From: Bordetella parapertussis
Lineage (GTDB): Bacteria; Pseudomonadota; Gammaproteobacteria; Burkholderiales; SG8-39
Direction: 5' to 3'
NCBI GenBank assembly: GCA_945862265.1
Contig: CAMAXP010000013.1
Span: forward strand, 1 to 64,000
DNA length: 64,000 nt
Shown: piece by piece, positions 1 to 8,063 of the stretch
Numbering within the stretch: the stretch's first letter is position 1
Layout of the letters: the number at the start of each line of letters is the position of its first letter
Made by a program: the position numbers and the translations under genes
Notes under the pieces: model-generated
Databases searched by the model: none
Told to the model about the DNA's origin: nothing
The model's input: only the letters and a program-made list of their open reading frames with translations

Positions 1-141
1 GCCAACTACACCCAGGCTCAACTCGACGTCATCGCCAACCGCCTCAACAACCGACCACGAAAAAAGTTGGGCTACCTAACCCCTCTCGAATTTATAGATC
101 TGAGATACTCTACTCGCAGCACTCGCGCACTTCGTTCTTGA
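1..141 (+). CDS. IS30-family transposase, C-terminal fragment (cut by window edge)
   Basis: Reading frame 1 is open from the first base to a TGA at 139-141. It encodes the tail of a DDE transposase. The stretch RLNNRPRKKLGYLTPLEF matches the conserved end of IS30-family integrases, where the last catalytic Glu lies just upstream, outside the window. The start is missing, so activity cannot be judged. The codons for RPRKK and the AT-rich tail differ from the GC-rich neighbours, which fits a mobile element. It marks one end of an insertion sequence next to the TfoX/methyltransferase genes. Confidence 0.8.
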   Translation, partial: ANYTQAQLDVIANRLNNRPRKKLGYLTPLEFIDLRYSTRSTRALRS

Positions 142-150
142 ATCTGCCCG
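121..150. repeat. Candidate right terminal inverted repeat of the IS30-type element
   Basis: The bases just before and after the transposase stop (GCACTTCGTTCTTGAATCTG) resemble the ends of IS30-family elements, which lie very close to the transposase stop codon. The partner repeat would be left of the window, so this cannot be confirmed here. No target-site duplication can be tested. Confidence 0.3.
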
Positions 151-168
151 GTTCTTAGGAATTAAAGT

Positions 169-519
169 TCATGATTTAACTCTCGGCCGCGCCTTCGCCG
201 CATTCGCCCGCAGCGCCGCCTCGAACGCCAGCCTGCCCCACTGGGCCGCGTCCGCCGCATCCTCGAACACGCCTTCGGGCGCCGTGTAGTAGGACAACCG
301 CGCGGTCTTGCCCTGGCGCTGGTACTCGAACGGTCTCATGCCGAGTTTTTCGAACTTCGGCAGGCTCTGCGCATCGGCCTTGAGGTACAGCGTGTCGCGC
401 ACCACGAGGCCGAACATGAGCCCGTCGCGGAACAATCCGTGGCCGCTGAACATGCGCCTGGACGCGAATTTCCCGAACAGGCGGAACACGTCCTTCAGGT
501 GGTCGATGAACTCATTCAC
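169..519 (-). CDS. TfoX N-terminal domain family protein
   Basis: A 116-residue protein starting at a GTG whose first bases overlap the TGA of the upstream methyltransferase (GTGA), so the two are translationally coupled. The N-terminal half (FRLFGKFASRRMFSGHGLFRDGLMF) matches the TfoX N-terminal domain: a short helix, the R-M-F-G-H-G-L-F pattern, then a beta strand with LYLKAD. Competence regulators of the Sxy/TfoX type carry this domain plus a C-terminal one. This protein has only the first, as do many stand-alone relatives of unknown role. A role in competence is not supported by anything else in the window. Confidence 0.8.
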   Translation of the reverse strand: MNEFIDHLKDVFRLFGKFASRRMFSGHGLFRDGLMFGLVVRDTLYLKADAQSLPKFEKLGMRPFEYQRQGKTARLSYYTAPEGVFEDAADAAQWGRLAFEAALRANAAKARPRVKS

Positions 520-1328
520 GCCGGCCCCAGCCGCGCGATAGCTTTGAAGAATGTGTAGCAGAACGTGCCGCCGCCTCCGGCCGTGCGGTACAGCTCCGCG
601 ATGCCCCGATCGAAGTCGGCCGCGCTCATGAGTCCGCGCTCGATGGCGGGCCGGCGCACGCCTTCGATCATCGCGGTGAAGGTCTTGCGCGTGAACCCGT
701 CGACCAGCGCGGGTTTGCTGTCGTCCACGTACACCATCCGCGGTGAGACGCGCACCTCGCCGAATCCCGCGCCGGTGAGCAGTGGGTAGAGCCTGCGGCC
801 GATGAGCGCATCGCCGCCCGCGGCCGCCTGCAGGTCCACCAGGCAGTCGACCGCGCGGCTGGCGTATTTGCTGTCCGGATGAAAATAGGTCGAGCCATGG
901 TCGCCCTCGATCACGGTGATCGTGCCACCGGGCTTCAGCATCGATTTGAGTGCCTGCAATGCTTCCACGGGCCGGGCGAGGTGCTCGAGCACGAAGCACA
1001 CGAAGACGTGGTCGAACGAGGCGGGCGGGAAGGGCAAATTGAGGATATCGGCCTGCTGCAACGTGACGTTCGCGAGTCCCGCGGTCGCAACCGCCTGCCG
1101 GGCCTGGGTGAGCGAGGTTTCGGACAGGTCGAACGAAGTGATTTTTGCCCCGGCGCTGTTGCGTGCAAGGGTAACCGTCTGTGCGCCCACGCCGCAGCCG
1201 GCTTCCAGCACGCTGCTGCCGTCCGGGTAGGCGGTGTCCGCGTGCAGGAGTTCGAGCAGCGAACCGGCCTGGTCCTGCAGGCGCTGGGCTTCCTTCGGGT
1301 CGTAGCCGTGGACGTAAGCGGTGTCCAT
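516..1328 (-). CDS. Class I SAM-dependent methyltransferase
   Basis: A 270-residue Rossmann-fold methyltransferase. Motif I for SAM binding is VLEAGCGVGAQT near residue 40. Acidic motif II is in ITSFDLSE, and motif IV is QADILNLPFPPASFDHVF. The fold resembles UbiE/Methyltransf_25 proteins, but the acceptor substrate cannot be told. It starts 4 bases after the stop of a 52-residue ORF and overlaps the TfoX-like gene by 4 bases, so the three probably form one transcript. Confidence 0.88.
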   Translation of the reverse strand: MDTAYVHGYDPKEAQRLQDQAGSLLELLHADTAYPDGSSVLEAGCGVGAQTVTLARNSAGAKITSFDLSETSLTQARQAVATAGLANVTLQQADILNLPFPPASFDHVFVCFVLEHLARPVEALQALKSMLKPGGTITVIEGDHGSTYFHPDSKYASRAVDCLVDLQAAAGGDALIGRRLYPLLTGAGFGEVRVSPRMVYVDDSKPALVDGFTRKTFTAMIEGVRRPAIERGLMSAADFDRGIAELYRTAGGGGTFCYTFFKAIARLGPA

Positions 1329-1332
1329 AGGC

Positions 1333-1491
1333 TTAGCGCGCTTCGCGCGACTGTCTGGTGGCGAGCGTGCGCATCCTGCGTTCGTAGGGTTCGATTGCGC
1401 GCAGGGTTTCGACGCCGAAGCGCGCGAGGTCCACGCAGACGCCGCTGGGCGCGGCGAGGGGCAAGGAGATCCTGGAAGGCGGTCTGAGCAT
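1333..1491 (-). CDS. Small hypothetical protein (52 aa) heading the methyltransferase operon
   Basis: An ATG-to-TAA frame of 52 residues lies directly upstream of the methyltransferase with a 4-base gap. The protein is basic at its end and has no domain I recognise. Support is indirect: it fills the gap before the next gene, its third positions are GC-rich like its neighbours, and a TAGAAT hexamer sits exactly 6 bases before the ATG, the spacing expected for a leaderless start. It could also be a leader peptide, or untranslated. Confidence 0.45.
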   Translation of the reverse strand: MLRPPSRISLPLAAPSGVCVDLARFGVETLRAIEPYERRMRTLATRQSREAR

Positions 1492-1497
1492 GGGCGT

Positions 1498-1503
1498 ATT
1501 CTA
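1498..1503 (-). promoter_or_regulatory. -10-like TAGAAT, leaderless spacing to the 52-aa ORF
   Basis: On the minus strand TAGAAT is followed by 6 bases and then the ATG at 1491, which would place the transcript start at or next to the start codon. No convincing -35 box is visible and no Shine-Dalgarno sequence precedes the ATG. Confidence 0.35.
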
Positions 1504-1609
1504 AAGCGCGGGCTAGGTCAGCGAGTACGCAGTCCGGTAGACACCCATGGACACGCTTTTGGCTCCCAGCCAACATGCGGGTCTCCGGGAATTCAGGGGG
1601 CCGCGGAAC

Positions 1610-1615
1610 TATACT
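1610..1615 (+). promoter_or_regulatory. -10-like TATACT upstream of the DUF3095 gene
   Basis: TATACT lies 35 bases before the GTG start, within TATACTGGCAGCC. The same 13 bases recur at 54563-54575 before another gene start. No good -35 match is seen. Confidence 0.35.
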
Positions 1616-1650
1616 GGCAGCCGTATCCCAGCGGTAACACCGGAGCGAAA

Positions 1651-2811
1651 GTGAATCTCTCGCACGACGAACGGTTCTACGCCGACCTCCCGCTCAACAC
1701 CCTCGGCCTCGCGGAACTCATGGGCGAGCCTGGCCGTTTCGCGCCGGTGCCGCCGGACTGGCACGTGGTCCTGACCGACGTCAAAGGCTCCACGCGCGCC
1801 CTCGACGACGGCATGCACCATACGGTGAACCTGGTGGCCACCGGGAGCATCGTGGCCGCGCTCAACATCGCCCGCAAGGCCGACCTCCGCGTGCCGTTCT
1901 TCTTCGGCGGCGACGGCGCGACCATGATCGTGCCGGCTTCGCTTGCCGCCCCGGTGCTGCACGCCCTCAACCTCCATAGCGAGAACACGCGCCGCCAGTT
2001 CGGCCTCGAGCTCAGGGTCGGCGCGGTGCAGGTCGCGGACATCCTTGCCGCCGGCCGCGACCTGCGGGTGGCAAAGGCGAAGATGAGCGCGGACCACACG
2101 ATTCCCGTGGTTCTGGGCGAGGGCCTGCAGTACGCCGAGAAGGTCGTGAAGGGCGAGGACTACATGCTGGCCGCGCCCCAGCAAGAAGACGCGGCGCTGA
2201 ACCTCGAGGGCATGCAGTGCCGCTGGGACAGTATCAAGCCGCCGGGCGACGCGCAGGAGGTCGTGTGCCTGCTCGTGGCGTTCCCGGACTACGCGCGGCA
2301 GTCCGCGCTGTGCCGCGACGTGCTGGCCGCGATCGATACGACGTTCGGGCCGCCGCACGAGCGCAACCCGGTGTCCGTCGGGCGCCTGCAGCTGCAGCCG
2401 ACGGTGGCGCGGGCGGTGCGCGAGCTGCGCGCGCGGCTCGGTCGGTACGGTGCGTTCGACGTCGCCGACGCGTGGGTGAGCTCGGTGGTCGCCTATGCCT
2501 TCCTTCGCTGGCTGCCGCAGGGCCGCGAGTATCGCGAAGGGGTCACGCGGCTGTCCGACACGCTGATGCTCGACGGCAAGATCAGCACGGTCATCGCCGG
2601 CACGCGCGGCCAGCGCGAGCGGCTCGCGGCCGCGCTCGACGCGATGGAGGCGGCGGGCAGCCTCCATTACGGAATGCACGTCTGCTCGTCGAGCGTGATG
2701 TCCTGCTACGTGCGCGACCGCCGCAATGACCACATCCATTTTGTCGACGGCATTGGCGGGGGCTACACCCGGGCGGCCACCATGCTCAAGGCCAAGCTCG
2801 CGCGGGGTTGA
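1651..2811 (+). CDS. DUF3095 family protein (nucleotidyl-cyclase-like fold)
   Basis: A 386-residue protein. The GTG start is chosen because GGAG lies 5 bases upstream and the family pattern begins soon after. The features VVLTDVKGSTRA (near residue 50), FFFGGDGATMIVP (near 90) and VGAVQVADI (near 130) are characteristic of DUF3095 proteins. The TDVKGST and GGDGAT blocks recall the metal- and substrate-binding strands of class III adenylate cyclases. A cyclase activity is an inference and has not, to my knowledge, been shown for the family. It has no transmembrane segment or signal peptide, and it is divergent from the methyltransferase cluster. Confidence 0.85.
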   Translation: MNLSHDERFYADLPLNTLGLAELMGEPGRFAPVPPDWHVVLTDVKGSTRALDDGMHHTVNLVATGSIVAALNIARKADLRVPFFFGGDGATMIVPASLAAPVLHALNLHSENTRRQFGLELRVGAVQVADILAAGRDLRVAKAKMSADHTIPVVLGEGLQYAEKVVKGEDYMLAAPQQEDAALNLEGMQCRWDSIKPPGDAQEVVCLLVAFPDYARQSALCRDVLAAIDTTFGPPHERNPVSVGRLQLQPTVARAVRELRARLGRYGAFDVADAWVSSVVAYAFLRWLPQGREYREGVTRLSDTLMLDGKISTVIAGTRGQRERLAAALDAMEAAGSLHYGMHVCSSSVMSCYVRDRRNDHIHFVDGIGGGYTRAATMLKAKLARG

Positions 2812-2815
2812 GGGG

Positions 2816-2845
2816 CCTGCCGGGGCCCGGTCCTACGCCGGCAGG
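2816..2845. terminator. GC-rich hairpin between convergent genes
   Basis: CCTGCCGG (2816-2823) and CCGGCAGG (2838-2845) form a perfect 8-bp inverted repeat spanning the 3' ends of the DUF3095 gene and the convergent membrane-protein gene. There is no T-run, so it may be only a pause or RNA-stability element. Confidence 0.35.
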
Positions 2846-3468
2846 GACACGGCTTTTCCCACCAGGTGCAGTCGCGACCGGTGGCTGAACGGCTTCACTT
2901 CGTGCCAGACGAAGTAAGTAGTCCCGGCCTGCGCCTCCAGCGCCAGCGTCATCATGTACATCTTCACCCGGGTGGTAAGTTCATGGGTCCCGGGATCGAC
3001 AGGAAAGAACAAGGCGTTCGCGTCGCTGGTCTCGCCCATCAAGCGGGTGCCGAGCAGGACCGGCACGTTGACGCTCCCGCCCACGGCCTGGCTGCGGAAC
3101 ACGCAGATGGCCGCCTGCCCCGGCTCCGGCCGGGAGGCCAGCGCCTGGGGTGGAACGTCGTCGAGGATCCGGTATTGGATCCCGAACAAGGCATCGCCCC
3201 ACTTGTGCAGGCGATACAGCAGGTAGACGCCGAGCAGTGGCAGCGGGGCGGCGGCCAGGGGCACGGCTCCGCCAAGGAAGCGCTCCGACAGGCGCAAGCC
3301 CAGCAGGAACAGCCCGACCATGGTCCCGACGGTTGCCGCTGCAAAAGCGAGGCCGAGGGCCGCACGCAGGAGGATGCGGTTGATTCGCGCGCGCAAGGAA
3401 AGCGTATGCCAATGCGCAACCTGCGCATTCCAGACAGGCTGGCCGGCACCGGCGGGCGAGGGATTCAA
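2833..3468 (-). CDS. Membrane protein with DUF2846-like C-terminal domain
   Basis: A 211-residue protein with two hydrophobic segments (about 35-55 and 68-85) followed by a soluble domain. That domain's pattern AAICVFRSQAVGGS, VLLGTRLMGE, FFPVDPGTHELTTRV resembles DUF2846, a beta-rich domain seen in bacterial lipoproteins. No ATG or GTG fits, so the TTG one base after the pcaG stop is used. This start is uncertain, and the next in-frame TTG would remove the first 26 or so residues. It is the last gene of the pcaHG transcript, but it has no known part in protocatechuate breakdown. Confidence 0.7.
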   Translation of the reverse strand: MNPSPAGAGQPVWNAQVAHWHTLSLRARINRILLRAALGLAFAAATVGTMVGLFLLGLRLSERFLGGAVPLAAAPLPLLGVYLLYRLHKWGDALFGIQYRILDDVPPQALASRPEPGQAAICVFRSQAVGGSVNVPVLLGTRLMGETSDANALFFPVDPGTHELTTRVKMYMMTLALEAQAGTTYFVWHEVKPFSHRSRLHLVGKAVSLPA

Positions 3469-3469
3469 A

Positions 3470-4084
3470 TCAGTCGAGGAAGAACGGCGTTTCGTCGTCG
3501 CCCTGCAGGACGATGTCGAGGCGGTAAGAAACGGCGTCGGCCGGCGCGCGGGGGAGCTTCTCCGGCTTGAGCAGGATGCGCTCGCGCACAGCGGAATCGG
3601 GGATCGCGTTGAACACGGGGTCACCCGCGTTGAGCGGCTCACCGGGAAAGAAGAACGTCGTCACCAGGCGCCGCATCAGCCCGGAACTCATGATCGAGAC
3701 GTTGATGTGCGGCGCACGCACCGCGCCGGTGAGCGGGTTCTTGTACGAACCCGGCTTCACGGTAGTGAAGTCGTAATAGCCGTCGTCATCGCTGGAGCGC
3801 CGCCCCCAGCCCATGAAGTCCGGGTCCGCTTGCGAGGCGCCCGGATCGTTGGGGTGGGCGAAATGGCCGGAAGCGTCGGGCTGCCAGATCTCGATGATGG
3901 CGTTCCAGCGCGCGACGCGGGCGGCTTCGTAGACGTGACCGCCGATGTAGATCTTCGTGCCCTTGGCGCGGCCGGGTCCGGGGGCATTGCTGGTCACCGT
4001 AAGGTCGTTGTCCTTCGGCCCGAAGTAATGCGTGGGGAAGAACGGGCCGACGGTGCAGCTAGGGGTGGGGACGAATTTCGACAT
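3470..4084 (-). CDS. pcaG: Protocatechuate 3,4-dioxygenase, alpha subunit
   Basis: A 204-residue subunit of the intradiol enzyme that opens protocatechuate to 3-carboxy-cis,cis-muconate in the beta-ketoadipate pathway. It starts with the typical TPSCTVGPFFP and has the core ARWNAIIEIWQPDASGHF, PGSYKNPLTG and RAPHINVSI. As in known alpha subunits, it lacks the full set of iron-binding Tyr/His pairs found in the beta subunit. The ATG follows the pcaH stop after one base, so both subunits are made together. None of the later pathway genes (pcaB, C, D, I, J, F) is in the window. Confidence 0.95.
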   Translation of the reverse strand: MSKFVPTPSCTVGPFFPTHYFGPKDNDLTVTSNAPGPGRAKGTKIYIGGHVYEAARVARWNAIIEIWQPDASGHFAHPNDPGASQADPDFMGWGRRSSDDDGYYDFTTVKPGSYKNPLTGAVRAPHINVSIMSSGLMRRLVTTFFFPGEPLNAGDPVFNAIPDSAVRERILLKPEKLPRAPADAVSYRLDIVLQGDDETPFFLD

Positions 4085-4085
4085 A

Positions 4086-4805
4086 TCAGAGTCCCATCGG
4101 CGTGGCGCGATGCCCGCGGATCACGATGTCGTGGTCGAACCCGAGCACGTCCGCGCGCGGCAGGTCCGTCATCGGCACCTGCTTGGAGATCATGCGCTCG
4201 CGGCCCCTGGGATCCGGCACGCTGTTCAGGATCCGGTCCTGCGTGTTGAGGGGGTCGCCGGGGAAGAACATCTGCGTGACCAGCCGGCTCATGAAGCCTT
4301 CGCCGAAGATCGACAGGTGGATGTGCGGCGGGCGCCACCAGCGCTCTGGGTGGTTGGGCACGGGGTACGCGCCGGGCTTGATGGAGAGGTACTTGTAGCG
4401 GCCTGCGTGATCGGTGAGGCAACGGCCCGAGCCGAAGAAGTTGGGGTCCTCGGGAAAGGGGCTGCTGGCATCCATCTTGTGGATATACCGCCCCGCAGCA
4501 TTCGCGTGCCAGACCTCGATGATCGAGTTGCACACCGGCGAGCCGTCTTCATCGAGCAGGCGCCCGGTGACGAGGATCAGTTGTCCCAGCGCGCGGTCGC
4601 CAGACTTGGTGCGCGACAGGTCGGAGAGGTCGGCATCGAGCTTGCGCGTCAGGTTCAAGGGGCCCGTGATTTCCGACAGCGTGACGGGCCGTTTGTAGAA
4701 CGGCTGCTTGGGCACGCGCACCAGCGTTTCCTTGTAGCCGTCGACGGCAAACGAGGGCTGGGTTCGATCGTCGTAGGGTGTGAAACGATTCGGCAATGTG
4801 CTCAT
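4086..4805 (-). CDS. pcaH: Protocatechuate 3,4-dioxygenase, beta subunit (iron-binding)
   Basis: A 239-residue catalytic subunit. The expected Fe(III) ligands are present: Tyr107 (AAGRYIHK), Tyr147 (PGAYPVP), His161 and His163 (RPPHIHLS), with the same spacing as in the Pseudomonas enzyme. The family entry region SEITGPLNLTRKL is intact. The ATG at 4805 fits the usual N-terminus. The gene heads the minus-strand unit pcaH-pcaG-membrane protein and is divergent, across only 30 bases, from a DMT exporter. The shared short promoter region suggests joint control, and export or uptake of a related aromatic acid is possible. Confidence 0.95.
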   Translation of the reverse strand: MSTLPNRFTPYDDRTQPSFAVDGYKETLVRVPKQPFYKRPVTLSEITGPLNLTRKLDADLSDLSRTKSGDRALGQLILVTGRLLDEDGSPVCNSIIEVWHANAAGRYIHKMDASSPFPEDPNFFGSGRCLTDHAGRYKYLSIKPGAYPVPNHPERWWRPPHIHLSIFGEGFMSRLVTQMFFPGDPLNTQDRILNSVPDPRGRERMISKQVPMTDLPRADVLGFDHDIVIRGHRATPMGL

Positions 4806-4823
4806 GGATTCAAGTTTACCGCT

Positions 4824-4829
4824 TATGCT
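4824..4829 (+). promoter_or_regulatory. -10-like TATGCT, leaderless spacing to the DMT transporter
   Basis: TATGCT is followed by 6 bases (CCGCGC) and the ATG at 4836. There is no Shine-Dalgarno sequence, so this looks like a leaderless start. No -35 match is visible. Confidence 0.35.
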
Positions 4830-4835
4830 CCGCGC

Positions 4836-5732
4836 ATGGGCGTGACACTGGCTTTGTGTTCGATGATCTGCTTTGGGTCGAACATCCTCATTTCGCGGGT
4901 GGCGATGACGAGGATGTCGATCGAGCTCGGCTTTTTCATCGTCCTCTTCATCAACATCGCATTCTCGTCCGCCGTGTTCGGCGTGGAAATGCTGTTTCGC
5001 GAAACACCCTTCGTCTGGCACTGGAGGGAGGCGGGCTTTTTCGCGCTCGGCGGCTTCGTCGGCACCTACCTGGGAAGGCGTCTCATGTTCGATACGATTC
5101 GCCTGCTGGGGCCGGCGCGGGCGAGCGTCGTGCATTCGGTGGCGCCGGCCTTCACGCTGGTGGTGGCGTGGGTCCTGGTGGGGGAGACGCTCGGCGCCTA
5201 CGAGCTGGCGCTGACAGCACTCGTGATCTTCGGGCTGTGGTTCACGCAGCCGGTGTCCAACGAGGTCGCCTCAGAGCACCGGCCAGCCGGCGGTCTGCTC
5301 AGCAAAGGGTTCCTCATCGGCCTCGCGACCGTGATCGGGTTCGCGCTGTCGAATGTCTGTCGCGGCTATTCGATGCGGACCTGGAACGAAGCGGTCTTCG
5401 GCACCATCATCGCCTCGGTGGTCGCGTTCGCCTGCCAGCTGGCCACCTCGCGCAACTGGGGCGAGTCCTTCCGCGGCATCCTGAAATCCGACCCGCGCGG
5501 CGTCGCGCTGTATGTGGGGTGCGGCGTGGCCACGGCATCGGGCGCAATGTTCCTCGTGTCGGCAATGCAATACATGGAGATTGCGCTGGCGACGCTGGTC
5601 ACGCATACCACGCCGCTGATGATCTTCCCGGTGAGCCTGTTCCTCTTCAAGAACCGCGAGGGACTGAGTGCGCGCACGGGCATGGGCGCGGCGCTGGTGC
5701 TGGCCGGGATTGCGCTCCTCGCCGTTCGCTAG
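4836..5732 (+). CDS. DMT superfamily (EamA-like) transporter
   Basis: A 298-residue integral membrane protein with about ten hydrophobic segments arranged as two halves of five, typical of EamA/DMT permeases. The first half ends with GPARASVVHSVAPAFTLVVAWVLVGE and the second with IALATLVTHTTPLMIFPVSLFLFKNREG, the paired signature regions before the last helices of each EamA repeat. Substrates of such carriers are usually metabolites or drugs, and none can be assigned here. It is divergent from pcaHG, so a link to aromatic-acid metabolism is an inference from position only. Confidence 0.85.
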   Translation: MGVTLALCSMICFGSNILISRVAMTRMSIELGFFIVLFINIAFSSAVFGVEMLFRETPFVWHWREAGFFALGGFVGTYLGRRLMFDTIRLLGPARASVVHSVAPAFTLVVAWVLVGETLGAYELALTALVIFGLWFTQPVSNEVASEHRPAGGLLSKGFLIGLATVIGFALSNVCRGYSMRTWNEAVFGTIIASVVAFACQLATSRNWGESFRGILKSDPRGVALYVGCGVATASGAMFLVSAMQYMEIALATLVTHTTPLMIFPVSLFLFKNREGLSARTGMGAALVLAGIALLAVR

Positions 5733-5753
5733 ACCCTTGCGCTAAGCTTCGGC

Positions 5754-8060
5754 ATGGCCCGGAAGAAGCTTCGCCCCCTTCTCGTTGAATGGATCGGCAC
5801 CGCGGTGGCAGTTACGGCGCTGGCCGCGCTGGCGGCCGGGTTCGGCTGGTTCTGGCGGCTCGACCAGACGCTCTACGACGCGGCGCTGGTGCTGCGGCAC
5901 AAGAGCGCGCCGGACGACATCGTCATTGTCGCGATCGACCAGCAGAGCCTCGACCAGGTGGGGCGCTGGCCCTGGCGCCGCGCGATCCACGCAACGCTGC
6001 TCGAGCGCTTGACGCAGGCGGGCGTGAAGGGCGTCGCGATCGACATCCTGCTCACCGAACCGGATCGCGCCGACCCGGCGGGCGACGAAGTCCTCGCCCG
6101 GGCCATCGCGAAGAACGGCAGGGTCGTGCTGCCGGTGATCATGGAGGCGTCACAGTCCGGCCAGCTACGGGAAGTCGCGCCGGCCGAGCCCTTTGCCGCT
6201 GCGGCCGCGGCGGTGGGGCACGTGCACGTCGAGCTCGACGCGGATGGCATTGCGCGCAGCCTCTATCTTTCTGAAGGGCTGGCGGGCGGCACGCGCCAGT
6301 ACCTGCACCTCGCCGCTGCGCTGGCCCGGCTGGATGGGAGCAAGGCTGACCTGCCCGGGATGCGCCGCCCGCCGGAGACTGAGGCCCAGCGCGGCCTGTG
6401 GCTGCGCGATCACTGGGTGCATGTGGGATTCCTTGGTGCGCCCGGGCACTTCCAGCAAGTGTCCTATGCGGACGTGCTGCGCGGGTCGGTGCCTAAAGAG
6501 GCATTGGCCGGCAAGTATGTCCTCGTGGGCGCAACGGCCGCCGGCATGATGGACTCCTATCCCACGCCGGTCTCCGGCTTCGGACGTTCGATGCCGGGCG
6601 TGGAGCTTTCGGCCAATGTGCTCGCGAACCTGCGCGATGGCGGGTTCATCTCGGTGGCGCCCGTGGCGGTCCAGGCGGTGGTGTCCGCGTTGCTGGTGCT
6701 CGCACTGCTGGCCGCCTACCTGCGCCTGTCGGCGCGGCATGCGCTGCTGGTCACCGTGCTGGCGATGGCCGGCGTGTTCGTCTTCGCGCTGCTGGCGGTC
6801 TATCTCTCGGGCTGGTGGTTCGCGCCTTCGGCCGCGGTCTTCGGGTTGCTGGCCTGCTACCCGGTCTGGAGCTGGCGCAGGCTGGAAGCCGCGCAACGCT
6901 ACATGGACGAGGAACTGGCCGCCGCGGCACGCGAGCCCGAACTGCTGCCCTACGCTGCGCCAATGGTGCGGAGGCGGCGCAAGGGCGCGATGTCCGACGA
7001 AATCGAAGCGCGCATCGAGGAGGTGCGCCGCGCATCTGCACGGGTGCGCGACATGCGCCGCTTCATGGGCGACACGCTCGACGGCCTGCCGGAGGCGGCC
7101 CTGGTAGTCGACACGGAACTGCGCGTCACGCTGGTGAACGCACAGGCCGCGGCGCTGGTCGGGAAACCCGCGCAGGTGCTGGGTGGCCTGCGCCTGTCCG
7201 AAGTGCTGGGCCCGGTGCTCGCGCAGGGCGCCCCCGAGTGGAACGCGTTGCTGGAGAAGGCGCCTGTCTCGTTCGAGGGCAGGCACACCGATAAGCGCGA
7301 CCTGTTCCTGTCGATCGTACCGTTCTCAGGCTCGGGCGGGGAGCGGCGCGGGCTGCTGGTCACCCTGGTCGATGTCACCGTCATGAAGGACGCAGAGAAG
7401 AAGCGCGACGAATACATGCGCTTCCTGTCGCACGACCTGCGCTCGCCGCTGGTGTCGATCACCGCCATGCTCGACCTGAGGGAGCTCGCGCCGGAAACGC
7501 AGAAGGCGGATTTCTTCCAGCGCATCCGCGCCAGCGTTGAGCGCTCGCTGTCGCTCGCGGAAGACTTCGTCCAGCTCGGTCGCGCCGAGTCCATCGACCC
7601 GGCTCGCTTTGCCGCGGTGGACCTCGGCGATGTCCTCCGGGGCGCGGTCGACGAAGCCGAGTCGCAAGGGCGGGCGAAGCAGATCGGGGTGTCCATCGCG
7701 CATGTCCCGGACGCGGCGCTCACGCGCGGCGTGCGCGATGTGCTGTTCCGCGTGTTCATCAACCTGCTCAGCAACGCGATCAAGTACAGCCCCGAGTCCA
7801 CGCGGATCGAATGCTCCATAGAGCCCGAGGGCGCCCTGTGGCGCGTGACCTTCGCTGACCAGGGCTACGGCATCGCGGCAGAAGACTTGCCGCGCCTGTT
7901 CGAGCGCCTGGAGGCGGCGAAGCGCCGCGGCGAGAAGGGCGCGGGACTGGGCCTCGCGTTCGTGAAGACCGCGGTCGAAAAGCACGGCGGCCGGATCGAG
8001 GTGCAGAGCGAGCCCGGCAAGGGCTCCCGGTTCAACGTCTTCCTGCCCGTGGTGCGCTGA
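5754..8060 (+). CDS. CHASE2-PAS sensor histidine kinase
   Basis: A 768-residue membrane kinase. One helix (about 12-32) anchors a periplasmic CHASE2 domain (about 35-300; LYDAALVLR, IDQQSLDQVGRWPW). Three helices follow (about 303-370), then a charged linker, a PAS-like domain (about 440-545) and HisKA with the phospho-acceptor His560 (FLSHDLRSPLVSI). The HATPase domain has an N box at INLLSNAIKYSP, a G1 box at DQGYGI and a G2 box at GAGLGLAF. No response regulator is adjacent. The stop is 3 bases from that of the convergent LysM-FecR gene, a pairing I associate with CHASE2 proteins in betaproteobacteria. Confidence 0.92.
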   Translation: MARKKLRPLLVEWIGTAVAVTALAALAAGFGWFWRLDQTLYDAALVLRHKSAPDDIVIVAIDQQSLDQVGRWPWRRAIHATLLERLTQAGVKGVAIDILLTEPDRADPAGDEVLARAIAKNGRVVLPVIMEASQSGQLREVAPAEPFAAAAAAVGHVHVELDADGIARSLYLSEGLAGGTRQYLHLAAALARLDGSKADLPGMRRPPETEAQRGLWLRDHWVHVGFLGAPGHFQQVSYADVLRGSVPKEALAGKYVLVGATAAGMMDSYPTPVSGFGRSMPGVELSANVLANLRDGGFISVAPVAVQAVVSALLVLALLAAYLRLSARHALLVTVLAMAGVFVFALLAVYLSGWWFAPSAAVFGLLACYPVWSWRRLEAAQRYMDEELAAAAREPELLPYAAPMVRRRRKGAMSDEIEARIEEVRRASARVRDMRRFMGDTLDGLPEAALVVDTELRVTLVNAQAAALVGKPAQVLGGLRLSEVLGPVLAQGAPEWNALLEKAPVSFEGRHTDKRDLFLSIVPFSGSGGERRGLLVTLVDVTVMKDAEKKRDEYMRFLSHDLRSPLVSITAMLDLRELAPETQKADFFQRIRASVERSLSLAEDFVQLGRAESIDPARFAAVDLGDVLRGAVDEAESQGRAKQIGVSIAHVPDAALTRGVRDVLFRVFINLLSNAIKYSPESTRIECSIEPEGALWRVTFADQGYGIAAEDLPRLFERLEAAKRRGEKGAGLGLAFVKTAVEKHGGRIEVQSEPGKGSRFNVFLPVVR

Positions 8061-8063
8061 AGC

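Noticed and set aside
1321-2811. Longer version of the DUF3095 protein starting at 1321
   Set aside because: The added segment is antisense to the small ORF upstream and has no family match, while the GTG at 1651 has a ribosome site at good spacing.
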